Positions 1 through 11,972 of a DNA stretch of 64,000 bases are shown piece by piece. This stretch comes from Geosiphon pyriformis (Eukaryota; Glomeromycota; Glomeromycetes; Archaeosporales; Geosiphonaceae). The stretch is from positions 443,094-507,093 of the forward strand of contig JAAOMT010000672.1 of NCBI GenBank assembly GCA_016748015.1, given 5' to 3'. A program made the position numbers and the translations under genes. Under the pieces are notes generated by a model that saw only the letters and a list, made by a program, of their open reading frames with translations, was not told the DNA's origin and did not search any database. How positions within the stretch are numbered: position 1 is the stretch's first letter; each line of letters opens with the position of its first letter.

Positions 1-678
1 ATTTTAACTTCTTATCTCACGATCTCAGTAGCTTATTGAAATGTTGGAATTTTTAATGTTGGAATTTTTACAAATTTTAGCAGCAAGATCGTCATATTTT
101 GCTAGTGATTCGGTTAAAGACAAAATGATGCTATTGTTTTCCCTAAAACCAACATCTTTGTAGTGGCTTATATGTTTCTTTTGTATGGAATATTTTATTC
201 ACACTATTCAATTTTTCGCTTTTTTTTTATAGATATATTTACATTGATAAAATTTAAATGATCCTTTTTTATGATTGTATCATTAATTTAGTTCCTGAAT
301 TATGAGTCATAATATTTCCTAAAACATTTGCAAAACATATTTTTTAAAGAATCATACTTAAAAACATGGAGGCATAATTTTATTATTAACAGAAGCTTAA
401 AACATTGATCAAAAAATTATTATAAAAAGCAATAGAGTTATCAATAATCAATTATAAAAATCTATAAATATTTTTCTAAAACAAAAATGTTATTTATTTT
501 ACACAAATAATAAGTTAATCTGTTCAAATATTTATAATTGAAATCAATTAAAAACCTCCCGATTAAATTAGAAAATTTCGAAGATCCCCTTTATAAAAAA
601 AAACAGGAAAGCGATGTCAACTAAAACTCTTTTAGTTATTTAGAAGGCATTGTTAATTCTGGATATTCTTTTCTTTTT

Positions 679-718
679 GCTTATACTTGATTCATTTTGC
701 TTATACTTGATTCGTTTT
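679..718. repeat. Two-copy 20-bp tandem repeat
   Basis: Two consecutive 20-bp units (gcttatacttgattcatttt and a copy with one substitution). The mirrored copy lies in the right arm near 2775-2814. Confidence 0.85.
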
Positions 719-890
719 GCTGGAGTGAGTTGAACTGGAAGAACATTTATATGATCATTGTTTAATGAATTTTTATTCATCCTTTTGGCAGTTAAGAATA
801 CATCGGTCTATATATTAAAGGTAAAATTTTTTTAATAGTGAAACATTATAAATATTAATACTTATTAATTCTTACCTCAAAATTCATCAA

Positions 891-1377
891 TTAAATTAAA
901 TCTTTAGCAAAAGTTTCAAAATCTTCAAAACAAATTGGTATCTTCATAGAAAGGAATTCATCAAGTAAGTAAATTGATGGAAGTGGTCGGATTAAGTATT
1001 TGATATTAATGTAGCCATCTATAATCAAAAAATATATAAATGTAAGTAAAAATATTATTATTTGATTATTTGATTNNNNNNNNNNNNNNNNNNNNATAAA
1101 TTAAAAAATAAATTAAAAATGATAAATTAGAAAATAAATTAAGAACGATAAATTAAAATATAAATTAAAAATAAATTAAAAACGAAATTAAAGATAAGTT
1201 AAAAAATAAATATATAATACTTACCAATGAGTAAAAATTTGTATGATCTTAATAAAAGTAAGGATCAAACCTCCACTTATAAATGATTTGCGAACAAGAG
1301 TTAGAATTTGGTTTCTATTACTCGCTGCTTTAGTAAATTGACTGATATATTGTCGAAATTTGTTCGTTTGATTCCAT
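891..1377 (-). pseudogene. Left-arm mirror of the unknown gene at 1550-2602
   Basis: This is the reverse-complement copy of the gene in the right arm, reading away from the palindrome centre, with its middle lost in the N gap. Its start region (ATG at 1377-1375) has an extra A relative to the right copy, which shifts the frame after three codons. The last exon (near 891-1020) is identical to that of the right copy. Confidence 0.5.
1076..1095. other. Assembly gap (20 N)
   Basis: Twenty N bases in the left arm of the inverted repeat. From the arm arithmetic the missing sequence should be about 587 bp and match the reverse complement of 1831-2417. Confidence 0.98.
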
Positions 1378-1549
1378 AATTGTCTTTTGAATATATCACT
1401 TAACCAATAATTTTGATCAAGATCAAAATTTGAATTAATTGTTTTTTTTATTTCTCTATTAAAAATATCAATTTCTTTCTTTTCGTTGATACTCTTTCAG
1501 GAATTCAAATAATTTTCACTTTCATTCTCACTATTACTTTTGTTCAAGT

Positions 1550-2602
1550 ATGGAATCAACGAACGAATTTCGACAATATATCAGTCAATTTACTAAAGCA
1601 GCGAGTAATAGAAACCAAATTCTAACTCTTGTTCGCAAATCATTTATAAGTGGAGGTTTGATCCTTACTTTTATTAAGATCATACAAATTTTTACTCATT
1701 GGTAAGTATTATATATTTATTTTTTAACTTATCTTTAATTTCGTTTTTAATTTATTTTTAATTTATATTTTAATTTATCGTTCTTAATTTATTTTCTAAT
1801 TTATCATTTTTAATTTATTTTTTAATTTATCGTTTTTAATTTATTTTTTGCTTTATCATTTTTATATTATTTTTAAATTTATTATTTTTAATTTATTGTT
1901 TTTCTAATTTAATTATAGTTTATTTTTTGATTTATTGTTTTTAATTTATTTAATTTTTAATTTTAATTTTTCTTTTAGCTCGGTTCGATTAGAAGCTCCT
2001 ATAGCCTATGAAGCAGAGTATTATAATTTGGAGAGTACATTTGCAATCGATACGATTATCTATATTATGACACGTTTATTTCATATGCATATGAATCTTT
2101 TGGATATTGGATAATAATTTTAAATTAATGTTTATTTATTTATTTATATTTTATTTAGGATTGAATTAATGACATCAAATACAAGAAAACACAAATTTGA
2201 TGGAATATTAAAAGTAATAAAAACAAAAAAGAATAATCAAGTAATTATTCTGTTTGAATTTTCTAAAGGAAGAAAACGACAGCAAGAAAAGAAAAGGAAG
2301 ATTCTATTAAATTATCCAGAAATGCGATGAGAATTTCAAAAAAAATGTTAAAGACCATTCCTAAAGAACAAGCGATGGTTTATATGATACAATCAGTCAG
2401 TAAGTATTAAAATTATTAATCAAATAATCAAATAATAATATTTTTACTTACATTTATATATTTTTTGATTATAGATGGCTACATTAATATCAAATACTTA
2501 ATCCGACCACTTCCATCAATTTACTTACTTGATGAATTCCTTTCTATGAAGATACCAATTTGTTTTGAAGATTTTGAAACTTTTGCTAAAGATTTAATTT
2601 AA
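1550..2602 (+). pseudogene. Decayed multi-exon gene, unknown family
   Basis: I do not recognise the family. Coding-like pieces in order are: an ATG at 1550 opening about 50 codons (start MESTNEFRQYISQF) to a clean GTAAGT donor near 1701; a second exon from about 1980 (contains RLEAPIAYEAEYYNLES); a third from about 2160 (MTSNTRKHKFDGILKVIK) rich in Lys/Arg; a fourth ending at a GTAAGT donor near 2400; and a last exon from about 2476 (GYINIKYLIRPLPSIYLLDE) to the TAA at 2600-2602. Two lesions are visible. The expected donor after the second exon reads GATAAT instead of GTAAT, so the frame runs into a stop. A one-base shift with an in-frame TGA occurs near 2325. It is part of the inverted repeat, with a mirror copy to the left. 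Confidence 0.5.
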
Positions 2603-3492
2603 TTGATGAATTTTGAGGTAAGAATTAATAAGTATTAATATTTATAATGTTTCACTATTAAAAAAATTTTACCTTTAATATATAGACCGATGTATTCTTA
2701 ACTGCCAAAAGGATGAATAAAAATTCATTAAACAATGATCATATAAATGTTCTTCCAGTTCAACTCACTCCAGCAAAACGAATCAAGTATAAGCAAAATG
2801 AATCAAGTATAAGCAAAAAGAAAAGAATATCCAGAATTAACAATGCCTTCTAAATAACTAAAAGAGTTTTAGTTGACATCGCTTTCCTGTTTTTTTTTAT
2901 AAAGGGGATCTTCGAAATTTTCTAATTTAATCGGGAGGTTTTTAATTGATTTCAATTATAAATATTTGAACAGATTAACTTATTATTTGTGTAAAATAAA
3001 TAACATTTTTGTTTTAGAAAAATATTTATAGATTTTTATAATTGATTATTGATAACTCTATTGCTTTTTATAATAATTTTTTGATCAATGTTTTAAGCTT
3101 CTGTTAATAATAAAATTATGCCTCCATGTTTTTAAGTATGATTCTTTAAAAAATATGTTTTGCAAATGTTTTAGGAAATATTATGACTCATAATTCAGGA
3201 ACTAAATTAATGATACAATCATAAAAAAGGATCATTTAAATTTTATCAATGTAAATATATCTATAAAAAAAAAGCGAAAAATTGAATAGTGTGAATAAAA
3301 TATTCCATACAAAAGAAACATATAAGCCACTACAAAGATGTTGGTTTTAGGGAAAACAATAGCATCATTTTGTCTTTAACCGAATCACTAGCAAAATATG
3401 ACGATCTTGCTGCTAAAATTTGTAAAAATTCCAACATTAAAAATTCCAACATTTCAATAAGCTACTGAGATCGTGAGATAAGAAGTTAAAAT

Positions 3493-4290
3493 ATTGATAA
3501 TTTAAAATATATTTTGGACAAAACCACTTGAATTTTATACAAATATTTATATTGTAAAATAGTATCTGCTCCTTAACTTGGGTTATTTTATCCAGGAAAG
3601 CTAGAGAATTTGCAAAGATTATTTCTCAAAAGAAATAGTTTTATCATTATTAAATATTATTTGAGACCAATTGAATTGGAAGGCAAAATTTTAAACTTAT
3701 ATTAATCTATGAATTAACCATAAAGAATCCCTTAAAAATGTTATTAAATAATAGACGCATATTATGTTATTAGTTAATTGTAATTTTTTAATAAAATGTT
3801 TATAATTTTGTAAAGTTTGAGGATTTTCAAAAAGTTTTTATTTATTTTCTTGAAAAGCTTTGAAAAAAAATTGGAAAATGTAAAATTGTTTTTAAAAATT
3901 TTTATTACAAGTCGAAATTCTTAAGCATAACAAAATCTTGATTAGCATATGAATATTAATTAAATAGAAATTCAAGTATAAAATTTTTAATCATTGATTA
4001 CAAAAAAATATTATATATTAATGCATTTTTTCATATCAAATTTAGATTTATATAAAATAAAATATTAATTTTAGGCAAAAGACAAATTATTGCATAAGAT
4101 AAAAAAATATAATTTTATTATTACATATTTTATTTTTTATAAAAAAAAGTGATTATTAAATTATTACTATTTATGTTCAATACTAATTATTTTTTTATTC
4201 AACTTTTATTCTTGATATTATTATTTTGTATATTGTTAAATTATCGAAAAAAACTAGACAATGAAAAATTTATAAAAATGATAACTTTAG
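3493..4290. other. No gene seen
   Basis: AT-rich sequence to the right of the palindrome with no open frame of note, no splice-consistent exon and no repeat that I recognise. Confidence 0.6.
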
Positions 4291-4299
4291 CACATACAA

Positions 4300-5340
4300 C
4301 ATTTCAAAGTTAACAACTAGGAGATTATGGCAAAATTATGATAAAATCTATACCTGAAGCATGTAAAAGCAAAATGAGAGGACTAACTTTATCTATAGTT
4401 GATTGATTTAATCAATGTGAACCCTTTATTTAGCAAAGAAATTTAAATTTTTATGATTTGATTAAAACATTCTTTGAAAAGAACAGTTGTCAATATTTTA
4501 CTTTTGGAAAAATTTATTCAAGTCAACCTTGAAATACACCAACTTGACATTTCAAAATTTCGAATAAATTCTTATTACATTATTGGCCTAAATTATTGAA
4601 ATGGTCAAAAATTTTTTAAAAAAATGATCGTTTAAAAAAAGATGACACCGGAAATATCCAAAAAAACGGGACAAAGACATCCATTCCATTCACAAAAAGA
4701 ACTATATTAGATCAGTCAACTATTTCAAAGACATTTGAAAGTATTTAGCCATAAAAAAACCTTATTAGTTACCCCCAACGTTTAAAGAAAACAAAGAAAA
4801 CGAGTTGAAGGGGTATAGAAAACATCGAAATGATGGAAAGATTTTGCCACTAAAAGAACAACATGTTTGTTTTGTTTTTGGAAGGATAATGACAGGTATT
4901 TATTATGTAAAAATTCTATGAAAAAGCCTTCCAAAAGTTAAAAATGATAGGCACTCCAACAAGATAATTACTGTAAACACACCTGTGGTGATGCCAAGAA
5001 ATTCTTTCAAGAGAATGTTCCTGAACTCATAAACTGGTCATAGAATTGTCCTGATTTAAACCTATTTTTAGATTTGTGGAGGTTTCTATACTAGACGTTT
5101 TAAGGCTATAATGGAGAACATATGAATTTTCCGGCTGTTATAATTGAGCTATTGAGGTTGTAGAGTTATAATGAATTCATAATTCCAATTATTTCTTATA
5201 CAATTAAATAATCTGAGCATATTTGAAATTTTTGAATTGTATAAAGCTCCACCTCATGATTATTTTTAACGACGTATTAATTAAACAATTAATAGCCGTC
5301 TTTCAGAAAAGATGAAAAAAATCATGGAATCCATATCTCA
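4300..5340 (+). pseudogene. Tc1/mariner transposase relic
   Basis: The C-terminal catalytic part is recognisable at 4954-5083. It reads LQQDNYCKHTCGDAKKFF, then ENVPELINW, a TAG, and NCPDLN, matching the Tc1 pattern QQDN.PKH...WP..SPDLNPIE. The Asp of QQDN (4963-4965) is a DDE catalytic residue. Near 5287-5330 a segment reading INSRLSEKMKKIMES resembles the extreme C-terminus of these transposases. The upstream part to about 4300 is interrupted by several stops and frameshifts and only loosely resembles the DNA-binding half. I could not find terminal inverted repeats, so the ends are approximate. Confidence 0.7.
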
Positions 5341-5628
5341 CTGTCCCTCATTATTTTTAAAACAATAAAAAAAATTTCACAAGACAAAGAATAATTAATT
5401 TAACACTGACACTTATGACTAGATAATGGGATGAAAAGTTTTACGATGGGGAAATTATTTTCATTGAACGGATGATTACAGTTTTCTCAATAACAATCAC
5501 AAAACTCTATGCAGTGATATCATTCATGATTACATACATATATATATAATGAAACAGATTGTGAATATTCGAATATGCATCTTAATAATCTTTAAACATT
5601 TTGATTTTCATCTAGAACCATTTTTAAT

Positions 5629-5926
5629 AATGAATAAAAAAACATCCTTATCATCTTTACCATCTTTTGATCACAATTGAAAAGTGGCTTTTGATTTACA
5701 TGAATTTGTTAATGATTCTATTAAAACAAACATTAGGCAAATGTCACAGCAAACAGATGTTTTAGAATTTTCATTGGCGATTGAAGAATGTGCTAACTTT
5801 TAAATAGTGACAAGGGTCATTGTAAATTTTTAATTTTAAAATTGGCTTGTGAAAACTCTCTTTCATAAAAACTATTGTAAAAACATATTTTCCAACGAAA
5901 TTTCATTATATAATAACAATCAAAAA

Positions 5927-5964
<38 letters not shown>

Positions 5965-6172
5965 TTTTCCATTATAGTGAATTTTATTTTCTATCATCTA
6001 TTTTTTGATTATTGAACCGGATCTAATCGTAATCATTGATGGTAAGGCTTATCAATCGGATGATCCAAAAAACCTCAATAAAACGAAGGCAAATTTTTTT
6101 TCTCAATGAATTATGAAAAGAAAACGAACTTATATTGATTACACCATAGGAAGAAGAAAAATAAAAAGGTAT
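5629..6172 (+). pseudogene. Fragments of an unknown decayed gene
   Basis: A frame from ATG 5629 reads as protein-like sequence (DLHEFVNDSIKTNIRQMSQQ) broken by one TGA and ending at 5802. A second piece near 6020-6170 (PDLIVIIDGKAYQSDDPKN) continues after an AAT microsatellite with a further TGA. The family is not recognised. Codon use is more gene-like than in the flanks, but the two pieces may not belong together. Confidence 0.3.
5931..5962. repeat. (AAT)n microsatellite
   Basis: About ten perfect AAT units. Confidence 0.95.
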
Positions 6173-6199
6173 TTTTTACCCACGCTTTGGAAATTTTTA

Positions 6200-8531
6200 C
6201 TTTAATCTTTAAAAGCTAATAGCTTTTTCGGTGCTCCGCTTAGGTTTATTATATTTGATGGTAAAATATTTACAAGAGATTTATCATAAATAACGGAAAA
6301 TATATTTTACCCAAGGTAATTTTCCTTAACTTTTTGAACATTAATGAACGAAATTTTAGAAGGAACGAATGAACGAAAATCTGATGTGACTTTTTTCATA
6401 ATTATTCTTCACAGAATTAGCAATGAATAGGTTTGAAATACATAGGCAGCTTACTGCCTTGTTTACTCTACTCTCTGCTGAGGTTAGAGAGTTGAATATT
6501 AGTCGTATTTTATTCAAGATTTTCCGAAACTGATAATTCAGTTTGAGTTTGATTTTGCGAGAATTATTCCGCTTTTTTAACGTATTTTGATTTCATAACA
6601 TGTGGTTAGTAGTTAAACGAAGGAATTAATTTCCATGTAAATATAAATTTTTAAAATTAATATGATGAATATATTTAGAAAAACAAATATATTTTAGTCA
6701 CGTTTAATTGATACTTATGAGAAATTGAAACTTTTTAAAGTTTTTAAAAGAGTTTTTCATATGCAAATATATATAAAGAAAAAGACGGATTGAATATATA
6801 TTTAATTAAAATTTCAAATGGAAAAATTACAACTATTTTAAGCGTTTGTCTGTTCATTATAAAAAATATAAAGCTTTCTAAGAAATGATATTTTTTTTTT
6901 TTACAAGAGAACTTTAGTATTGATCAAAAATGATAATTAGCTTAGCCATAATTAGTGGAGGTGATCATGAGAGGGAGTCTAATTCCCACAAAATCATAAA
7001 TATAATAACCAATTGAAAACCTTTCCCCTTTCTCTGCTGCTGCTGCTGCTGCTTGACATAAACAAAAATGGGAAATTCTAGAAAGTGTAAATCACATCTC
7101 TATTAATATATTATCGTTATTTAACTCTCAAAAGCAATAAGTAATCAACAATATTAAATAGAATTAAACTTTGATAAATGTTATCAAGTTTTAAGCATGA
7201 TTTGGGATTAAGATTAAGATTACTTGTTTTATGATTCATTCATCTAGTGTTTGATGAGAGATAAATTAGAGGTGTAATGTAAAATTTTTTTTGGTCATTA
7301 GCCAAGTTAAACAAAACGGAATTAAGCTTATCAGTGAGAAAATTTATTTATGAGCTCTTTTGTTTATATCTTTGTTCTCCCAGTCTAAGATACAGTATAC
7401 AAACAAGGATCAGCGAATTTCTTCGTGTGTGAAATACCCCAAACTTTTTTTTCCCAAAGGGTAAATTCTTGGATTTTGGGATCTTTTTAATAAAAAAAAC
7501 CTGAAAAAGTGTTTAGACAAGAATTTAACCAAAATTTTTTTCAAATAAAAGAGATTTTACTCAAATGAAATTTTTTATAAAGTTGTCATATGATTATGGA
7601 AAGGTCATAAACAAGTGTTTTTGCATAAAGTGATGCATCAAATTTTTTAACCAAGGCACCATCAGTTTTTAGTAATATCTCAAGTACGATCAAATGAATG
7701 TGATCAGTATTAAACTTGACTCTTCATGAAATGAGTCCAAGGCAAAAAAGAATTCAACGGAAAAGAATATTTTTATAATTTTGCGAATAAATCAACTCGC
7801 TTTAAAATATCGAGGTGGTTTTTTTAAAACTTGTGATTTAATTAGTAGTAGCAATTAGACTAGAAATTAAATTTAGTAATCGAAACTAGTTTTATCCCCA
7901 TTAATTATTCAAACTATGTCTGCGATTTTTAAAATAGATTAGGGGTATTTGTTATTCTTAAACTCCGTTTTGATTTCGGATAAAAATAGTCAAGATTCCT
8001 TTTTGCAAAGCTTTAACATTTTAGCTTTGATTAAAATAATACACACGCAAACCATTTAACATCATATATTTTATTTCAAAAATAAGGATGAATAAGTCAC
8101 ATAATTTTAATTCCAATTATATTAATTCGTTCAGGGGCCTTTTTTTAACGGGTTTAATTCGTTAATCAAGCTTCTATGTTTAACTGTTGTTCTCAAGTTT
8201 TCATTGGCTAAATTTAGTAGAATTTTTTTGTGTTCAAGAATTACGACAGAATTAGAACAAGGAGTTGGTTTCAAAATTTTTTAAAAATAATAATTTTTGA
8301 CCTATTTATTCGAAATTTTCAGACATATCTTTTTAATTATAAAATTGTTTTGGAATTTATACATTTTTCAATCCTATAAAATCTTTTTTTGGGTAATATA
8401 TATATATATATATTTGTTAATTTTAGTTATTTGAAGAAAAAAAAAAACAAATTCCCTATTTAAATTTTGAAAAAAACTGTCTTCAAATATATTCATTCAT
8501 CTATCCCAAATATAATTTTATGTGCTTGTTT
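6200..8531. other. No gene seen; short CTG repeat inside
   Basis: AT-rich intergenic DNA without recognisable exons. The only distinct feature is a run of six CTG units at 7034-7053. Confidence 0.6.
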
Positions 8532-9350
8532 TTATTTTTCTAACCTGTATTTCATTTCCAATTCTGTGATCAATTCCCCAACCTCATGTTGAAATCGTTG
8601 TCGAAAATATACGATACGATCACGCGAAGCAATAATAACATTTGCCATCTTTTCTTTTTTAGCCTCTTCACAAGCTCTATTCCCGACATCAATCATAATA
8701 TCTGTTCGATTCAATTCACGCCTTAAAGTCCAAAGAAGTCTCCGGTTCTTGTCTTGAATCGCCATATATTCCGCTGCATCATCATCGATCCCAGGAAGCC
8801 AATATCTTCTCCCACTTGCAGAGTCAAATAGTCGAGGTATTCCCATATATGACATGGTTCGTAAAAGTTTTTCTGAATATGCCCATTTCACTTTTAATTC
8901 AGCCTCGCTATGTTTAAAATATTTCTTGAATTGTATCAGTATTATCAAAATTTCATGAAAGGTACAATTTCAATTGAAATTCGTTTACCTTATTGTTCTC
9001 TCGTTTATACAGGGTTCACAGGATCTAACTTGAAATTCCCAATAAACTTTAACATGTTGACGATTCTTTTCTTTGCAAAACTGACAGCCATTTTCCAGAT
9101 TTGCTAATTGTACATATGATCTTTCATTCATATTTGGAGGTGGTGGTAGTTGTAGGTCTGGCAACATGATCAAACGTGATGCACGCCATATAGCTTCACT
9201 CGATGAAGAGTCAAAAGTGCATAAAAAACCTCGAAACCGACGATTTACTTGTGAGAGACTGACCAGGTCTATTGGAGATAAATTTTTACATGTTTCAACG
9301 AACAATTCTGGCGGCATCGTTACGATGCTTGCTCGATTTTCATCTGCCAT
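8532..9350 (-). CDS. F-box-like protein with CxxC...CxxC motif (copy A)
   Basis: Two exons: 9350-8989 and 8907-8532, joined by an 81-nt GT-AG intron (phase checks; 245 aa). Residues about 11-60 (MPPELFVETCKNLSPIDLVS...VNRRFR) fit an F-box: Pro-Leu start, LV.LSQVNR core and a Trp near residue 55. F-box proteins normally dock on Skp1 in SCF ubiquitin ligases. A proline run (LQLPPPPN) follows, then C89-x2-C92 and C111-x2-C114 flanking WEFQVRSC, a likely zinc site seen in fungal F-box proteins of this type. The second exon is helical and charged; its substrate role is unknown. It is paralogous to the gene at 11973-12882, which points the other way 2.6 kb off. The acceptor at 8908-8909 was chosen because it restores the frame and aligns with copy B. 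Confidence 0.8.
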
Positions 9351-10191
9351 GATTTTGTCTTGATAAAAATTATGAACTTTGATGTGATGATAGTTTTAAA
9401 AATATCTGATTTCAGCGAAAATTTTTAGCTTGGATGAATCCAATCAAAAAAAAATTAAAATCAATCAATCAATCACCAAAGGAATATGAAGGAAAAAAGT
9501 TCAAAAAAAAATTTTAAACAAAAAATTTTCAAAAAGAGAAAGGCTCAATATTTGTATCTCACACAATAATTAAAAACGAAATCTCTCAAACAGTCAGCCA
9601 CTTTCGGAATTCAGTCCAGACTCGAGAGGCTGTACAATTGTATCGTCATCTCCCATGCAACTGATCATACAAAGAAATTCGATATTGTTGCAGGGTCACA
9701 TTTTTGTCTCAGAGACTAAAGAATACAAATCAACACGCATTTTTTTTTTTCAATTGTTCCAATTTGGTGTTAATCGTCCGAAGAGCAAGATCATGAACAG
9801 AAACTTGACTGTAATACTTTTTATTGACCGTTATACTTTTTATTGACCGTTTATAATTGTGTGTGCTATAGCACATCAAACCACTTTTGATTCACTTGCC
9901 AACTCCTGATTTTACAGCATTTCGGCCATTACCTTTTCTTAATAAATTCCATTGAAATAAACTTTTGCTAAAGTTTTATGCATTCGTTTTTAATGTTTTT
10001 TAGCAAAAAAAAAATCAAAAGTCTTTCTCGACTTTTGTTCTTAAGTATGATCTCATTGAAATAATAATAAAGAAAATATTTTGATAAAAAATTATTATTT
10101 CCTATAAATTAAAGATGATGAGGGGGGTGTTGATGCATCCAAGTATATCTATGAAAAGGGTTCATTATGATTAATTTGCGCATTCAAAATG

Positions 10192-10193
10192 AA

Positions 10194-10228
<35 letters not shown>
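10192..10228. repeat. (AAAT)n microsatellite
   Basis: About nine tetranucleotide units. Confidence 0.95.
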
Positions 10229-10229
<1 letters not shown>

Positions 10230-10545
10230 CAATGATTTTTAGAGAGAATGAAAATATAAAAATTATAAAAAATATACAAGGACATGCATTTATTCCAAAG
10301 ATTTTTTGATGCATTTCCATACTTTAAGTGGTTTCACAACTTTTATAATGTATCAAGTAAACTTCAAATAACAAGAACTTAACTTTTTCTCAAGCTATAA
10401 AAAAGTTAAATATCTGAGATAAAAAATATTTTAACCCTTTCATTATAAGAGAATTGGAAATTTTTATTCAGAAATTGGTAATGACCCGTCAATTCCTGAA
10501 ATTCACATTATAAATATATTAGGTATCTCCGAAGAATTCGGATTG

Positions 10546-10574
<29 letters not shown>
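10546..10574. repeat. Poly(A) run of 29
   Basis: Uninterrupted A homopolymer in the divergent intergenic region; length may be affected by sequencing. Confidence 0.9.
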
Positions 10575-10576
<2 letters not shown>

Positions 10577-11972
10577 ACTTCAAAGTATTTATTACTGTAC
10601 ACATTTGAATAAAAATTTAAAAATGATTTTATCAAAAGTTTCCGCGCGTATCAAATGAAAAAAGTACACTAAAAACTTAATTATTCCATTCGTGCATAAG
10701 ATTGTCCAAAAATTTTATCCCAGCCTCTCATTTTATGCAACTTTCCGTGAAAGTAGTAGAGCCTAATGATTTAGCCAATCTGCAGTGTTCTACCCATACA
10801 GAATCTAGAAACTAGCATAAACTTACATTGCATTGAATTTCGCTCTTACTTTCAAAATGTTGCAATGTGAAAAAAAAAAAAAAAAAAATAGTTAAATTTG
10901 ACTGATGATTTCTTTTTGGCCTATAATGGCAATGGAATTCCTTATACCACAGTACTAAAGGGTACTTGTGTATTCTTAATCTTATGCAGGAGAGGTAAAT
11001 CGGGATAAATGAAATCGCCGTTTATATAATTATGATTTCATTTTCCCCGTTTTTTTTTTTTTTTTTAAGGATTTCTAAAATTTCAAAGTAAAATCGTAAT
11101 CTTTTTATATGCTGATAAAAGTTATTAGTTTGGAGCAATCTCTTTTTCTGAATCTCTAAAATGTTTTTACGTGATGTTTTTCATGAAGGATTTCATCTTG
11201 ACTCCTTTGAATTTATTTCTGACTTGAACTTTTTTTTTTAAAATCTACAAGTTATTAAATCTTTAAACCTAAGCTTTTCTTTATTCATCCTTACCAAATC
11301 CGCTTAAAATGTTATTGGTATCATTTATTCATCGTGTTTTGAGAGATTTAAAATAGATGTGATGAGCTTTTTGATTTAAGTAAGAACTGTGTATATAAAA
11401 AATTTGATTTATTATTTGTATACTTAATGCTTGAGCTCTCTATGTCAAATAAACTGTTTTATATATCGGGAGGTTCACCTTGGGCAGCTTTTAATAATTT
11501 ATTCTTATATTGAATGCTATAGGCAAAACTTTCAAAGTTCCCAGGTGGAAAGTATTAATATCTAAATCATGATAATTTATCTTAAATAAATAAAATGAAT
11601 TCAAAATTTTCAAGCATAGGTAAAAAGTAGAAAGTCTTTTAATTATCTACATATTTCTAATAAAAAAAAAACTGTTTTTTTTTTTTGATTTTGCAGACTT
11701 GCTAAAGTAGTCGCATTTAGATTTTTGTCACTTTCTCATCAAAAAGCCGATGATGCTAAAATGACGATATTGACCTTATTATTATTTTCATGATGGCATC
11801 AGGTGGCATCATACCATATGGTGGTGATCCTGAAATAATTTTAACTATCAATAAAGACGTCATAAATTGTTTATTGTTTATAAAGTCAAATTTTATAATA
11901 TTAATAAGCTTGGTGCAAGTATTAAATTAATTTTTACTCTAAAAAAAATCCAAAGTTCCTCTCATTAAAGAA

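Larger units (their letters stand above)
1..3492. repeat. Giant inverted repeat (palindrome), left arm gapped
   Basis: Bases 1-1075 appear as the exact reverse complement of 2418-3492 (coordinates sum to 3493, no indel at the points compared). Bases 1096-1360 are likewise the reverse complement of 1566-1830 (sum 2926). The two sums differ by 567, which is what results if the 20-N gap at 1076-1095 stands for 587 real bases equivalent to 1831-2417. The structure is thus one palindrome with arms of about 1.93 kb around a central spacer of about 205 bp (1361-1565). The arms lose identity at the spacer edge, where a substitution and a one-base indel appear. The window begins inside the arm, so the outer left boundary is unknown. 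It may be a real inverted duplication or an assembly fold-back. Confidence 0.93.
9351..11972. other. Divergent intergenic region between two F-box-like genes
   Basis: It must hold both 5' regions. There is no further gene. It contains a two-copy direct repeat (tactttttattgaccgtt) near 9818-9853, an AAAT microsatellite at 10192-10228, and A- and T-runs. Promoter elements could not be identified with confidence. Confidence 0.6.

Noticed and set aside
9166-9363. Plus-strand frame opposite F-box copy A
   Set aside because: Shadow of the real minus-strand exon, which has conserved motifs.
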